Source: Dryococelus australis (taxonomy: Eukaryota; Arthropoda; Insecta; Phasmatodea; Phasmatidae). Taken from it: a stretch of 64,000 nucleotides of DNA. The position numbers and the translations under genes are program-made. Below, in pieces: positions 46,080 to 59,800 of the stretch. The notes under the pieces were generated by a model. It was not told the DNA's origin. It did no database searches and saw only the letters and a program-made list of their open reading frames with translations. Position 1 is the first letter of the stretch; each line of letters opens with the position of its first letter. Location of the stretch: NCBI GenBank assembly GCA_029891345.1, contig CM057009.1, positions 309,383,666 to 309,447,665 on the forward strand, given 5' to 3'.

Positions 46080-48535
46080 GCTGAACTCAGTAGGAGAATT
46101 TTTATCTACATTAAATATTAATGTAATAAAAAAGTTTACCAGGCCAATTTAATGAATTTTTTACATCATATCTCAGCTTGCATATTCTCTCCTTCTATTC
46201 GGTTACAAAAATCTTACTTGTATAGCTTAAATATGAAAATTGCTAGGCAAAATGTTTGCAGAAGTTTTGAGCAGTGCATATTACTCTCACTCATTTCAAG
46301 TTATAGGGCTCATTGTGTGTGTACATCGACTTTGGCAGTTCAGGAAGTTAGAATATAGTTAACCTTTTTCCATCCAACTGGGAAGTTCACCATCTCATTT
46401 AAAACATAATTCTGCTGGCCCCGTTACTATTAATTGTGGAAAGGTGTACCTTACTGTATTTATGAATCAGTTTGGGGCTTTGGATCTGGTCAACTCAAGT
46501 GCTAAGTTGGGACACCTGCAATGAAAGGATGTGAACTCTTTCCCCTACCAGTTGGTCGATCATACCTTGGGAAAATTCAGTGTTGAGAGTGCTATGTAAT
46601 AATAGTAAAATCATGGCCACAAAGTTGTGAAATATATATATTGTCACTATTCATTATGTTACACAGCGACACCAGTAGTATGAAGGGAACTTTTATTTGC
46701 TGAAACTTTTCATTCATATCTGGAAATCTGTTTTTTTTTTCTGTTCCTGTGGTGCCGGTTTTTCTTCTACTAATTTTTAAAACCTTAATGAAGTAAAGGG
46801 ACATTTGTCCACCTATTGCCCAGTTTCACCAGTTGCGCCTTTAATAATCTGATCCAACATGATGACAGGGCATCTTGTGAAAGCTGCTTGTTTGAGGAGT
46901 TCAGGGATATATTTTTGAGGAATTCGGGGATATATTCCAAACTTTTGAGGAATTCAGGGATCTATTCCAAACTTTATTTAAAACTCTGTCCCTCCCAACG
47001 TCTCTTGAAAATGAAGTATCCTTTTGTGGGTATTTATTCAAGGGAATGATGTGCCACAAGGTAGTATCCAGTGGGTTAGTTACTGCTATTGCTATTAACA
47101 TCATTGTATGAGTTGTTAGGCCATCTTTGCAAAGTGTTATTTAAAAGAATGGCTATGCCATTTTCTGTCCTGCTGCTTCTGTCAGCATGGTAAGTATGGC
47201 TACTGTTCCGTGGCTTGGCAGTTTGGCGACTAGCTGTAAGTTACACTTTTCCACAAGTGACACTGGTGGTATATTTATATCAGAAATGTAACTTCTTCAC
47301 TGCACTCAATGTGTTTTTATTTGGTGTTTTACCTGTCAATGTATTTCATTTTTGGGTCTGATTTGTTAATCAAAAATTGCCTTGGGGTTGCCATCACCTC
47401 CAAAAAACTTTAAATAGTTAGGCATATGGTGCTAACCATGATTACTATTGCATATTTGATTATTCTACTTTCCCTTCTGTGCTCAAAGTGTTGGCAAATT
47501 TTGACAATTTTGGTATTCATATTGAACTGGGGCATCCCTTGCAAGTTAAGTTGTCATCTCCTTTTCATAGGCAGTGAACCTTCTCTGTGTTACAAGTACA
47601 AACATTTCCTTTTAACATAAAGTGTGAGGGTGTGTTAAGGCTCATAACACCTGCATCACAAAAACATTACTGTATTTACCTAATGACAGATTATACCCAG
47701 CAAAGCCACAAACTAAGTGTATGTGTTCACTTTACACATTTTTAGTTTGTCCTTTAAAACATAATGTTGTTTGTGTTGTGAAAGTATATTCAACAAAAGA
47801 GCTGAGCATAGTGCAATGCAAGAGGGAGGTATGACTCCTGCCTCCCACCTGTTAGCATTTTGGTTGCCATTAGGCAATGAACGGTCGTGGTAAAAGCACC
47901 AGCTGTTGACACTTAGAAGTTTTCTTAACCAACTACTCCCCTCTCCATTTGGCTATCAAGGCCTGTGTCGTTTTAGGTGGTCGCAAGTGTGTTGTAATCT
48001 GATGTGGTTTTACACATACGATTTCAGCTCTTGTGCCTCTTCTGGGTGTACCTTTGTTACTGGAGGAAAGAACTTAACTTTGTAGCTGAAAGTTACTCAA
48101 TATCCCTTTGTCCATAATAAACTATAGCAGTAACATGCTATATAATCAAATTCACAAACTTGTAAATACCATGTATTTATCATAATGAGTCAATGAAGAG
48201 AGTATTGTGCATTATAAAAGGGCATGATTATAGGAGTCCATAAATGTAGGACATACTGGCAAGAGATGTCACTGAAGTTAAAAATTTCGTGGTCTACTGT
48301 TAGAAATGTCATTGTCTATTGGAAATATTATGGAAACATTGGCCCCAAGCATCACTGGCAAGTCCAAGTAACTAGCTTCTAAGGACTGGTGAACTCTTAG
48401 ATATTTTGTGAACCAACCATCAGACAGCCATATCAGTGATTGTAGAGGACATTCATTGTAGCTCAGGTACGAGAGACTGTGATAGGAGTCTCTGCTGATT
48501 TTGGTGATCATGCTGCTGCCAGGAAGCTACTGATC
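46080..48535. other. Unassigned sequence
   Basis: I see no supported gene. A GAGGAATTCNGGGATNTATT block is tandemly repeated at about 46895-46972. Confidence 0.4.
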
Positions 48536-48539
48536 GTAT

Positions 48540-49075
48540 GCATCAATGTCTAACTTTTTTACAACGATGCAGACAGCACATTCGTTGGATTGTAGAGCAA
48601 TGGAATTGAAGTTTTGAGTAATGTTACATTATAAGCAAATTAATGTATATGGACCTGGTGGGTGCATGATGGATGGTATTTACCTGTGTGTTGTGTTTGT
48701 AGTGAAACTAGGTGGCTATAATATAGAATTCTGGAATGGTTTTATTCTGGGCTTGGGCCATTAGTTTTAATTGATGACTCAATAAGCCCTTGCATGTATG
48801 TGTCACCCATACTGCGGCAGTAGTTTGGAATAAGCGTTTTCCTTAGTCAGCTTTATTATTCTTCTATCTACAAAACCTTGTTAGTTGTGTTATGTTTTGA
48901 AGACCATCAGGTGAGACTGCATAACTGGCTTGCTCAGAGCCATGACTTGAACCCAACAGAACATCTTTGGAGTGAGCTGGAGTATCATCTACATGCTGGA
49001 CTCATTTGGCTGAGAAACAGATGTCACTTATATACCATGCTGCAGAAAGAATATAAATAAATTATGCCAGCTGTT
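48540..49075 (+). pseudogene. Tc1-type transposase relic
   Basis: The + strand shows, in order, QRCRQHIRWIVEQWN (about 48562-48607), a GLGPLVLIDDSIS block (about 48750-48790), and LHNWLAQSHDLNPTEHLWSE (about 48913-48972). The last is the catalytic region of Tc1 transposases, which normally reads WPAQSPDLNPIEHLWDE. Between the blocks the frame is broken and the DESRF-type catalytic block is gone. It comes from a different copy or subfamily than the relic at 5430-6450, and is inactive. Confidence 0.85.
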
Positions 49076-49089
49076 TACCAGATCTTAGT

Positions 49090-52000
49090 GTAAAGACTAC
49101 ACCAATGTGTTAACACTAATGACAACAAAAGAAGGGCCAACATCTTGTCAGTAGCATGGCTGACATCTTTTGGAATCAAAAAACTGGTGCTCAGTGACTT
49201 TTGGCCATACATTGTATCTGTTTGTCTTGCTTCCATCTGCTAGCACTTTAACATTGTTACACCTATTGTCAGAGCTTAGTGTTTTATCATTAAAGTGTTT
49301 CTGCAATCTGTTGTGCTCCCATTTGGTTAGTGCCCTGTAAGTCATTGGAACTGGCTCTTCACCCTGTGCAGTTCTTCCCCTGATACAAGAGAATTTCATG
49401 AGACTGAGCGAATAGGTATCCATGTCATCATATTGTGAATATAGGGTCATAAAGGCACACCTAGCAGTTAGGTTACAGATCTGGCTTCATAAGTATAATG
49501 AAACCTTCCACTTTGTGGCCTTTGTGCATGATATGGTGCATGTCAGTACTACTTGAATTCTTAGCATAGGAAGTAACACTCTCTTCTGTCAACCAACAAG
49601 CTTCAAGCCCGGAAAAGCTTACCTTGGCCACCAAAGTGGTTGTGGTTCACATTTTTATAAGGAGGATGATGTGCTGATTGCTTCATATTGGGCACAGTAG
49701 GTCACTAATTGGCACTTACTGCATGCGTCACATGGAATTCAAGCTGGCTTTGACTGTGAGGGTTGCAGTCTAGTCTATTTGCTTCAGTCATGACCTTCAT
49801 ACAATGAAAAGGGATTATCAAGGTTCGAGGAAAACATGAAACATGTTTAGGTAACATGAAAGAAAGTGTTTCATTGTTCTATATTTGGGTATAACAATGA
49901 TAGGAGGAACACAGCAGAAGTAAAATTATTCCAGTTTCCTGTCAGTGAAGAATATACAAAGAAGTGAGTTGTTTTATGCAACCTGTCAGATAACCTCAAT
50001 AAAAAAACAGGTAATGAATAAAAAACTATATTCCTAAATATTTTGTTGTTCCAGGTTGAAGTATTTAGTCAAGTTTTATGCAGTGGTATAATGAGTTTAT
50101 TTTGTATTTCAGCTTGTGTGTGTTCTTCACATTTTAAACAGATGTTTATTTTGAAAGTCTTAAAGAGAAACTGCTTCAGTATTCCCCAGAAAACACAAAG
50201 TTATGAGGAAATACTGTTCTTAGTTTGTTTTTACAGAAAACTTTGGTGAGATATGCTGCTAGAGTCCATCAAGTCATCAGGTACAATCACTCATTTGCAA
50301 AAAAAAAAATTTATAGTAACTGGAGAGGTGTGGTGTAGAGTTTATTTTGCTTCAGCTGTTTATAGCTGTAGTTTATATGTTACTAGCATGGCTGGAACAT
50401 TTTGGCTTCATGTTTATAGCTCTTATAACTATTAACATTAGCTATTTTTTTAATACAGTTCCTATAATAAAATAATTTTTGACACACAGTTACCATAACA
50501 TGAGGATAACAATATTTTAGTGGAAAAAATACACACCTTCTATGCCATAGGAGACTACAAAAGCCATAGGAGTGCATTCAGGAATTGTATTTAAAGGTAA
50601 CGGTAGTTTCTGTTAAAAAAAACTAGAGACTTGAGAAAGAGAGGCAGTCCTTGAGAGAAAGTATAGTTGTAGAGGAAGTATTACTACATTATTTTTCTCT
50701 TGGTAAAATATGCTGTACGTTGCATAAACAAAAGTACATTCATCTGTCACTAATGGATAAAGCATCTGTTATTTCCCTTAAAAGTGTTAGTTCTAAAGCA
50801 TACTGGTATTTGTGCAGTAAACTTAAAATATTCATTGCTATACATCAGCACTCTTGAGAAAACTGGCAAATGAATTTAACGGAGACATGGGTGTATTCAT
50901 ATTGTTATCGCTTTGATTAATGCAAATGCTAATGATTTGAGTATATTTGGAAAGATTGCAGTTTTGTATTTTGGTAAAGTAAATATTTCTAGTGGTATAT
51001 ATGTTGACAAAAAGGTACGACGGATATTAGGTCCCCGCAACTTCGCACAAGTAAAAGCTGTTCACGGTAAAGTAAGCTCTTTTAAAAAGCGCTGCATATT
51101 TTCTACTTTCAGTTGGTTGTGTATCCTTCTGCAGTATCTCAATGTAAACACTGCAAGGGGGGGTATGTTTAATCAGCTCTTCAGACATCCACTGTATTTA
51201 TTTACATCACAATGCAACACGTGACCTCTATTGTAGTGTATACTGTAAATACATACGTGTTAATTTCAGAAAATAATGTCTTTGTGAACACTGTTGATGT
51301 GAGTTTACTATTTAGAAATAAACAGTCTTACATTTGGAATTTTTTTTTTTTTTTTCATTTCCCCTTATTATATCAGCGACTTGTTATTTAGAACATTTCT
51401 TGTTGTGCAACGTTCAAATTTTTGCCAGTCATAATAGTGAACCCTCTGATATAATACTATTTAGTTTTGTCCAATGTCTACTGCAAACATGTGTTAAATC
51501 ATTATTTAATGATACGAGAATTATTTTAAAATACATTCATGTGCCAAAATAAGGAAAACAGTATGCTTAAATGCCTTTTAATGACTGATTATTTTATTGA
51601 GGTTTAATATTACAAAATACTGTTCTCCTGCTTATATTAAAATTGTGACAATATTTGCAGTAGGTATCACAATTACTGATAACAGTGTTATGCCTAAAAG
51701 ACAAATAACTACGAAATTAATGATTCTATACGTATACACACACTGTTTAAGCCAATGGCCAGTTTTACTATGATGTTACAAATACTGAAAATAGTTGTCA
51801 TAAAAGCTCTGTGGTTGAACCAAATTGATCCAAATATTTGCAACACACCTCAATGGTGATATTTATCACTAAATGCAAGTTTCATGAAAATCAGTTAGGA
51901 TCAATTGAATTTCTACAGGGTTTAATGATATGAAAGTTTGGCCTAATTTTTCTGACAAGAAAATCACTTTCAGCTTATAATATTAGAATGACTGCAGCGA

Positions 52001-53335
52001 TGTGAACATAATTTCATCAGGATGCTAACAAAACAATACCTTACCAATGATAATGTATGTCATGAAATTGCTTTCTCACATTTAATGCAGAATCCAATTC
52101 TCATTACTGAAATTGAGGTTATCAGTGACAACACTGAATGCTCACCATTTGTTGGCCAGGGCACATTAAAAGGTTTTAAAAAAATGTCAAGTAAGTACTA
52201 AAACATTTTTAAAGTAGAGGATAAATGTTCCATATAAATTATAAAGCAATTTTGTAGTGTTATTTGTTGAAAACTAACTAAATTTTACCAAGGTGTTGAC
52301 TAGTAAACACCGTTCTCGACAGTCACATAAATAATGTCACACCATCGAAGCTCCAGAATTACTACATGATATCACAAATATGATTAAGTGCACTTGGCCT
52401 GAGTTAAAGTTTTAAATTATAACTAACTATAATTACATGTAGACACACTGGCCAGTTTGGCATATTAAATTACATTTTGGACTTCCCATGACTAGAAATA
52501 ATAGTGAAATACAGCAAAAAGACATAAAATGTAGGCATTGTAATATTTGCTGTACATACAAGTTGAAGTCCGTAGCAAACACTAGCTCGAACTAGCTCAG
52601 TGGAAATTTTGAGACTCAGAATTTAATAAACTCTTGAAAGTTTGTTGATGACAGAAGTGCCAACAGAAAAAAAGTAAAAAATGACTTTAAATGTTAACTG
52701 ACGTTTATTACAGTCTTTAAAAAAAAAACAATTGATATTTAAAAAAAGAAAAACAAGCAACAGATAAAATGGTACCGTGGTCACTCACTGCCCTGCATGA
52801 ACACTACATCGCTGAACTTTCTTGAAGAACAAACTATGGTGACTGAATGAATTACTTGTGACTTGTGAAAAACTTATGCAAAATATGAAACTGTGTGAGA
52901 CTACAATAAAGCCGTGCTTACCCTATATATACTACCTGAATTTCACATTAAGTATAAAGTGGTCGAATTGTGGCTTCGCAAAGTGTGGTAATGTCTAAAA
53001 AAAATAGCCTTTTAACTCTGGCGTGGGTCTCAAAATCAAAGTATTACATTCCTGTTGCAGGTCTCGTTGACCAACTGTGACCTCATATGGTGCAACCCGG
53101 GGCTATGTGTCTAGCTTACTAGCTCCTTGAAAAGTTGCACTGTCATCCTATGATGATGTTCCTGCTAATGCAATGACTCGAATAAAATAATAAATTTGCA
53201 GAAATGAATGTGTACAAAATACTAATTATTATTGCCACAATCTTATAAATATTAAATGAATTACTATCCTTAACGCCAAATTGTAGCTAGTTAAAATAAT
53301 TCCCGAAAATATATCTTATAATATATCCCAATGCT
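49090..53335. other. AT-rich sequence, no gene seen
   Basis: There are reading frames up to about 100 codons (for example minus strand 49148-49450 and plus strand 50913-51224), but none shows a recognisable motif. No splice-bounded exon stood out. Confidence 0.4.
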
Positions 53336-53340
53336 ACATT

Positions 53341-53387
53341 ACCACCACCACCACCACCACCACCACCCCCCCCCCCCCCCCCCCCCC
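53341..53387. repeat. (ACC)n tract followed by 22 C
   Basis: About eight ACC units run into a C homopolymer at 53366-53387. The tract probably grew by slippage from the ACC repeat. Confidence 0.97.
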
Positions 53388-53744
53388 GCAATTGGAGAAA
53401 ATTTCTAAGAAACCTGTCCGAAATCGAAACCTACAGGAATGTTGATGGTATAAATGTTGAACTGCGATTCTATCTCTTGCAAAAAAAATTATTGGATTAC
53501 ATGGTTATACATTTCACATACAAAGTTAAAGTTACAATTACATGGTTTTACATTAATATACAAAGTTAAAGTCACGATAAAGTACATCATATAACATTAT
53601 CACACAAAGTAAATTCATTAAAATATGTTACCAAAAGATTAATATGCATTACATGTCTCTTTTCCATAATTACAAGGATACATTCATATTCAGTTTTTGT
53701 TTACATGATTTATTGGTGGAAAATTGAATAGTTTAATACTGAAT

Positions 53745-54200
53745 CCATATTGTCATGGTGCCGCTTGGCCAATATGTGGCACGGGCACCATACCTGCATT
53801 TACAAGGGCACTGTGGCAGGAGAGGCAGAGAGGGGGCTGGCCTGGAGAGCTATAAAAAGAGACCAGGATGTAAGACAGGAACTGCTGCTATTCTTGCCAC
53901 CTTCCGCACTGGGTCACTGCTGGCCCAGGGCATCGCCGCACTGACCGACTTCGAGGACCAGGGAAGTGTGCCTTGGCCGTGGCCGGTTCTGACAGCCAGT
54001 TTCCTAGGGGAACGATCTCTGCGAGGGGACCAGTGTGTTCTTCCCCGCTATATGGGACCGACAACATCGCACTGAAATATTCCAGGGTTGTGTCGATTTT
54101 GGATAGCTGGGACGAACCGAGAAAAATTGCCTCAGCGATCATAAAAGCTCAGCCAGTAATTTGGTGATGACCGTATCCCCATTATGAGACTTCATTAAAG
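53745..54200 (+). other. Promoter-like GC-rich block, possible solo LTR
   Basis: An isolated GC-rich block contains a TATAAAAAG box near 53853 followed by AGACCAGGATGTAAGACAGG. Its edges are sharp against AT-rich sequence on both sides. This is typical of the regulatory part of an LTR or another retroelement promoter. No second copy exists in the window to confirm the boundaries. The two overlapping frames of 106 and 64 codons have no recognisable motif. Confidence 0.3.
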
Positions 54201-54427
54201 AAAGATATTGTAAAAAATGAAGATTTGTTTTGCCAGTTTTTGTAAGAGGCCAAAAAGTAATAAAGATATATTTTGTAGTTGGGAGTAAATTATTGAAAGT
54301 GCTGTAAGCCCCCTCATATATGGTTCGTTGAATTAGACTTTAAAAGTACCTCATTTAGATAGCTACATCCCCTTAACACATGCAGGAATTATTTGATAAA
54401 GTAAAGGAGTAATATTCTACTTGTGTG

Positions 54428-54452
54428 CGGATATGACCTTAAGTCATATCCG
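54428..54452. repeat. Inverted repeat, 10-bp arms, 5-bp spacer
   Basis: CGGATATGAC and its exact reverse complement GTCATATCCG surround CTTAA. It could be a terminator-like or transposon-end hairpin; no neighbouring gene explains it. Confidence 0.7.
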
Positions 54453-54459
54453 TAACAAT

Positions 54460-55940
54460 GTGTAAAATGGGATCTAAGGTAAGGCTAAAATACAAGAAAG
54501 CTACTGCCTTTCACTTTAGATAAGTGCCAAATTTAACTCAAGGAGGGGTCTGAAACGTGTCCAAACACATATTAATAAATAGTAGTGTTATTAAAGCATG
54601 GACATCATAAAGGGAGCAAAATCAATCTGGCACATATTACACAGGTTCACATTTCATCATCATAATTATTTCAAATTCAAAGTATTTTTTGATGGGTTTA
54701 CAAAAAATGTTTTCCGAGAATGACTACACAATACACTTACAAAATATGCTTTTGCAACTTCATTAATACACAAAACTTGATGTGCTCAGATTCCAGCACA
54801 ACAAATCAAATTACAATACAAAAGCAATTTCACTTATTATCAACATTATAAAAACACAATGCCATTCACAAAATTCGCCCCATGAAGGATGCACATATGG
54901 AATCAATTTTAAAAATTTTATCCCCCAGAACACAATTATTTAACAGTTTTATAAACAAACACATCTTATACAGTTTCTTACTGCATTATTAAATTATCGA
55001 TTCTCATTAACCCTTAATAAAATTTTGCAATCTCTTTTAAAGTAGAAAACATCATACTTATAAATTAATTCGCTCCACTTATTTTTTTGCTCCACTTATT
55101 TTTTTGCTCCATGTACAGTGCTACTTTCAATTAAATGTCATAATGGCAAATAATTATTACAAAATCATTTAATTTATGAAAATTCTTTAATAAAACAAAT
55201 CCTTTAGGTTTATCATAATAGGCTCAACTATCCCCAACAAAATTAATTTCATCAGAATATTAGATCAAATTACTTTGTTTTTCTCTATTTTTTCTCATAT
55301 CATTAATCAATATAACCTCAATTTTAATTATATAATGAGAATACATTACAAATATGACTGTATTGTTACAAAGTACTGCCTTCTGGCCATACTTGTAATT
55401 AAGGGATAGCAGGGTTTATAACTGAGAATCATGATGAACGCCAGAGGTAGAGCTAAGGGGTAGATTGATGGAAGACTATCTGGAATGAAGCTGGGTTATT
55501 ATTAAGTTAACCGAACATTACAAGAAGTCGTGGATTATCGGCAGAGCACTTTGTATATAATTATGATAACCTAATGAGAGCCTGAAAGTAACTGGGCTTG
55601 TTCCACCTTACGTTGAGTTCCGAGGCTGTTGTACATGATGCGGGGTTACGGCGAACAGCACAGCGAGCTCCTGGGGTTCTCCATTTTGGTCTGTGTCACT
55701 ACGGAGAAAGACCCCACCTGCCACACAGTAACGCCCGATATTCGCGTTGCATGTTGCAATCCGCCCTGCTTCCCTATTGGTAGTGGGGTTCTCACTTACC
55801 AACGTTTGGCAAGGCACACCCTGTTTGCAGCAACCACCTTCCTGGTTTGTCCTTACATGATAGGGCAGGCTCAGGCGATGATGTAATTGAAGGCGTATTC
55901 ACGCCAACATAACTGTATGAATGAACACTAATTGAATCAT
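54460..55940. other. AT-rich sequence, no gene seen
   Basis: I see no supported gene. A small tandem repeat (TTTTTTTGCTCCACTTA) lies near 55070-55110, and a GC-rich patch at about 55590-55860 has frames without recognisable motifs. Confidence 0.35.
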
Positions 55941-55946
55941 ATTAAG

Positions 55947-56730
55947 CTACATGGGGTCACAAATTATACTGTATTTCTTCCTCATACTCTTCCCTATCAT
56001 TCTCACTTTACACAATATTCTCTTTTTCCTAACAATTTTTCTCACCATATATTTTACCATTTCCTTACTCTTAATCCTCATGAATATACATCTCTTTTTT
56101 CTTTTACAATTCATCCTTACCCCCCTAACCTTGCCTTTCTTTCCCTTTTTTCTTCTTGAAATTCTTTTACTGGATAATTCCTGAACAGCAGACAAGTTTG
56201 TAACATACTTTACATTTGGTTGAACATTCTCACTGTTAGGTTTACTAAATTCCCAATCATATTTCCTTTTGCACAACCCCCTACTTTCAAAATAGTATTC
56301 TACATCTGTTGTGGTCTCAGCAGTGTCACAAGAAATACAAATATTTGAAGTTACCCTTGGTTGGTGCAAAAAAAACTGCTGAACCTAACTTAAATTTCAA
56401 TTCCCCGAGGGATTTTCTGAGATTAACCCCCCAAATGTTCTGTTGTATTGGATGAATTTGGTTTACGTTTGTTTCTACATACCATCAATTCTGCACTACA
56501 GTTTCTACTTTATCTTGGCAATTTTAAATTTTCTTTGGACTACTGGAAACATTTGACAAATCTACATTATTATATACACACTGATTGGTATAGGTTATAT
56601 CTTCCTCCCTAACCTTTTTTGGTTTCACATTTAGGGCAACCTTCCATTCTGTTAACAATTTGGTATTGTTACCTATTGCACTTATTACCTTGTCTAATTT
56701 TTCTGTTAGCTCTGCTTTTTGTTCTGTCAT
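55947..56730 (-). pseudogene. Unrecognised relic with coiled-coil-like start
   Basis: On the minus strand a frame from 56730 reads TEQKAELTEKLDKVISAIGN and continues with regular hydrophobic spacing, suggesting a short coiled coil; it stops at 56524. After frame breaks, a second frame (56369-55947) has ETTTDVEYYFESRG and a very Lys/Arg-rich tail. The combination resembles Gag-type proteins of retroelements, but no zinc knuckle or other diagnostic motif is visible. The hAT element at 56837 begins about 0.1 kb beyond the first frame's start. The assignment is tentative. Confidence 0.3.
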
Positions 56731-56836
56731 AAGCTTTAGTTATGAAGTAAATTAATTTTTTCATGTAATTTTTTTTATTTTTAATATCTTATTGTTTTGC
56801 AAAGGAATTATTGTCAAAAAGCATTGTTGAAAAAAC

Positions 56837-59800
56837 TAGTGATGGGCGATACAGAAAAAAACTGGTACCAATATACTTTCCGATACACTTTATTAACCGA
56901 TCCAATAACCAATACAAAACCGATTTGATACTACTGCAGGGTCAGAAGTAATTCAGATATATATATATATATATAATTTTATTTTTTTTAAGTAGCCTAA
57001 ATACACACATAGGTTACATAGACACTCATTTTTAATACATTATAGTAGTGAAAAGAAAAAGTAAATTTAGTATTTTGCTTTAAAAAATGTAATATTTTGA
57101 TTTTTAAAATAATGATATTTTATGTCCCATCATATAGCTAAAAGGAAAATCACAAGTTATAGGAAATGGAATGTTCAAATAATTACAGTAACACATTCCC
57201 GTATACAGTACACAACATACAAATCAGATTTAACAGGACATAAAGAAAAGTACTTAACAGTTAACACAGTTAAGTCTTTGACAGCCAGTTCAGCATTCAA
57301 TATGAAAAATCAAGAAATTTTAAATTTTTGTGTAAAAATAGCAAGTTCTGCAAGGTACATGTTCCTTCATGAGTTACATATTGTACCAAAAATGCTAAAT
57401 GTCCTTTCACTGTAAACAGATCCAGGTGGGATACCGAAATACTTTTTGCCACACTTCTTAGCACAGGTAGGTGAGCACAATGTTTCCAATAATGAAAAGT
57501 ACTCGGGTCATGGGAAAGCAAAGATTCTCTTAAAAATGTTTCTAATTAACCTGCACCAACATCGGTTGTGCTGTAGCTCTTCCACTGTTGCTGTTTTTTT
57601 TATTTTATTATTATTATGTGAGACATAAATCCAAAAAGTCCACTTCTACCAATGTTATCAGGAACTCTTACAGAACTACTCTGATCATCATCATCAACTT
57701 CAGCGTCATTTGTAATTTCCATTTTCAAAGATTGTATAGCTTCCTTTTTATGTATTTCATCATGGAACACTTTGTCTTTATACCTCGGATCAAGGAGTGT
57801 GGCCACAGCATGAGGCGTAGAACATTCCAAGTCTGAAAATGGATGGTTCATTTCTGTAAGAAGCTCATTGGCGAACATCTTCACTCTTTGTTCTCCACAC
57901 AAACTTTGTAAACCTGTCTTAGTACTTATACAACAGGTATACATTCTGCAACTGTTGACTGTTCACCACTTAAGGTTTTGATGGCTTCCCGAAGTAGTTT
58001 AGGAATTTTCACCAAAATGTCTACTAACTCCCAGTCTTGATTGGTGAGTTCCATTCCATGGCCTAAGTGGAGGGACTGGCAATCTAGTGCCAGTCCACTT
58101 CTCTGTTCACAAAGTCTTTCAAGCAACAGGTATGTGCTGTCCCATCTGGTCGGCTCGTCCTGAATGAGGCAGTGCTGGGGGACATTCAAATCTTCTTGAG
58201 CCTTCACTAAACTTTCTTGGCAAGCACCGAGTGGTGAAAATGGCCTACAATCCTTCTGCATGTTCCAGTTACATTTGCCACACTTCTTTGTTGTAAGCGT
58301 CCAGAGTTCACTACAAGCTGCAAAGAGTGTACCGTGCAACTGACAGAAGTGATTTAAAGTCTAGATACTGCACTCTTCATGTTGGCTGCACTATCTGTTA
58401 CTATTGCTGAAATCTTACCAAATTCGAGTTCCCACTTTGTGAAATACACTCGCAAATTTTCTTCAATGTTGGCCGCAGTATGAAATTCCCCCGTAAAAGG
58501 CCACACTTCTAATAATAAGTGCTGAAACTGCCAGTCAGCATCAATGAAGTGTACAGTTACACTAATAAAATAATTTCCAGATTTTGATGTCCAATGTCAC
58601 TGGTAACTGAAAGTGTATTTGCTGTAGTGATAATTCCAGAAATTTTTTCTGAACACTTCTAACAATCTTTGGTATAACTACAGTTGAAAGTGTCTTTCTA
58701 GAGACCATCTCGTACCGCTCGTCTAAATGAGACACCAATCTTTGGAACCCAACATCATCCACTATAGTTAGAAACTGTAAATCAACATAAACCATTTCTG
58801 CAATTTTATTTGTGATTGCTGTATCTTGTGGGCCTCCATGTCAATATTTTTCTTTCTTTTTTAGCACCTGTAACAATGTCGGCCTCACTTTTATAGACTT
58901 GGACGTGTTACTATTTTCCGAGGATGCACTTGAAGGTCCAAGTAATGAAAGCTGGTCCGGATTTTTCACTCGAGGATTTTCTTCCAATATCAGGATTCCT
59001 GCATGCTTTCCTTTCAAATATGTATGTAAATTTGTTGTGTTTAGTCCACTTCTTGAAATTTGTGAATGACACAGGAGACATTCTGCCTCTGATGAATGTG
59101 CTGCAGCAACTTTAAAGTACTGCCACACATTACTACTATTTGAACAAGCACTCATCTTATATGCATAACTTCAGACAGTGATCACGTTAATATTTTTTAT
59201 GCATCATTGTAAATTTGTTTATTCTACAGTAACACTAACACTAACATATTCGCCGCAGCAGAAACGTAAATATCAACAAAGCAGTGTTGCTAACTCCGAT
59301 TTCAAAAATCCAATGAATATATATAAAAAAAGTAGCAAAACTAGGATAACATTTTTAAAAAAGATTACTAAAAAAATTAACATGTTAAAATAACTTACAT
59401 TTAAAGCACTAAACTATTTTATCATAATAATACGGCCTTTTTTTTTTTTAAATATTTTTACTATTAGTGACATCAGAAATATATATATAATAAATTATAA
59501 AAAAGGTTATGTCTGCGCATGCACAACTTCTTAGTATTTACTACTAGCATTCGAATTGTGAAAACCAGTTGGACAGCCATTTTGTTCATAGTGCTGCATG
59601 CACACATAATATCTATGGAGAAACTACTTTTGTTTACGTTTCACGTTTGTGATTATATTGTGGGTGCAAGTAATAGAAATAAATGAGTGGGCATTGAAGC
59701 ACAGCCTTTATTTATACGTATTTATTAAATGGCAGCCGTTAGTTGCAAAAAGAATTGTGTTTATAAAATCAACCAAATTTGATGTATGGAGGTAAAATCG

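Noticed and set aside
49148..49450. A 100-codon minus-strand frame next to the Tc1 relic
   Set aside because: No motif, no splice context and ordinary composition; frames of this length are common by chance here.
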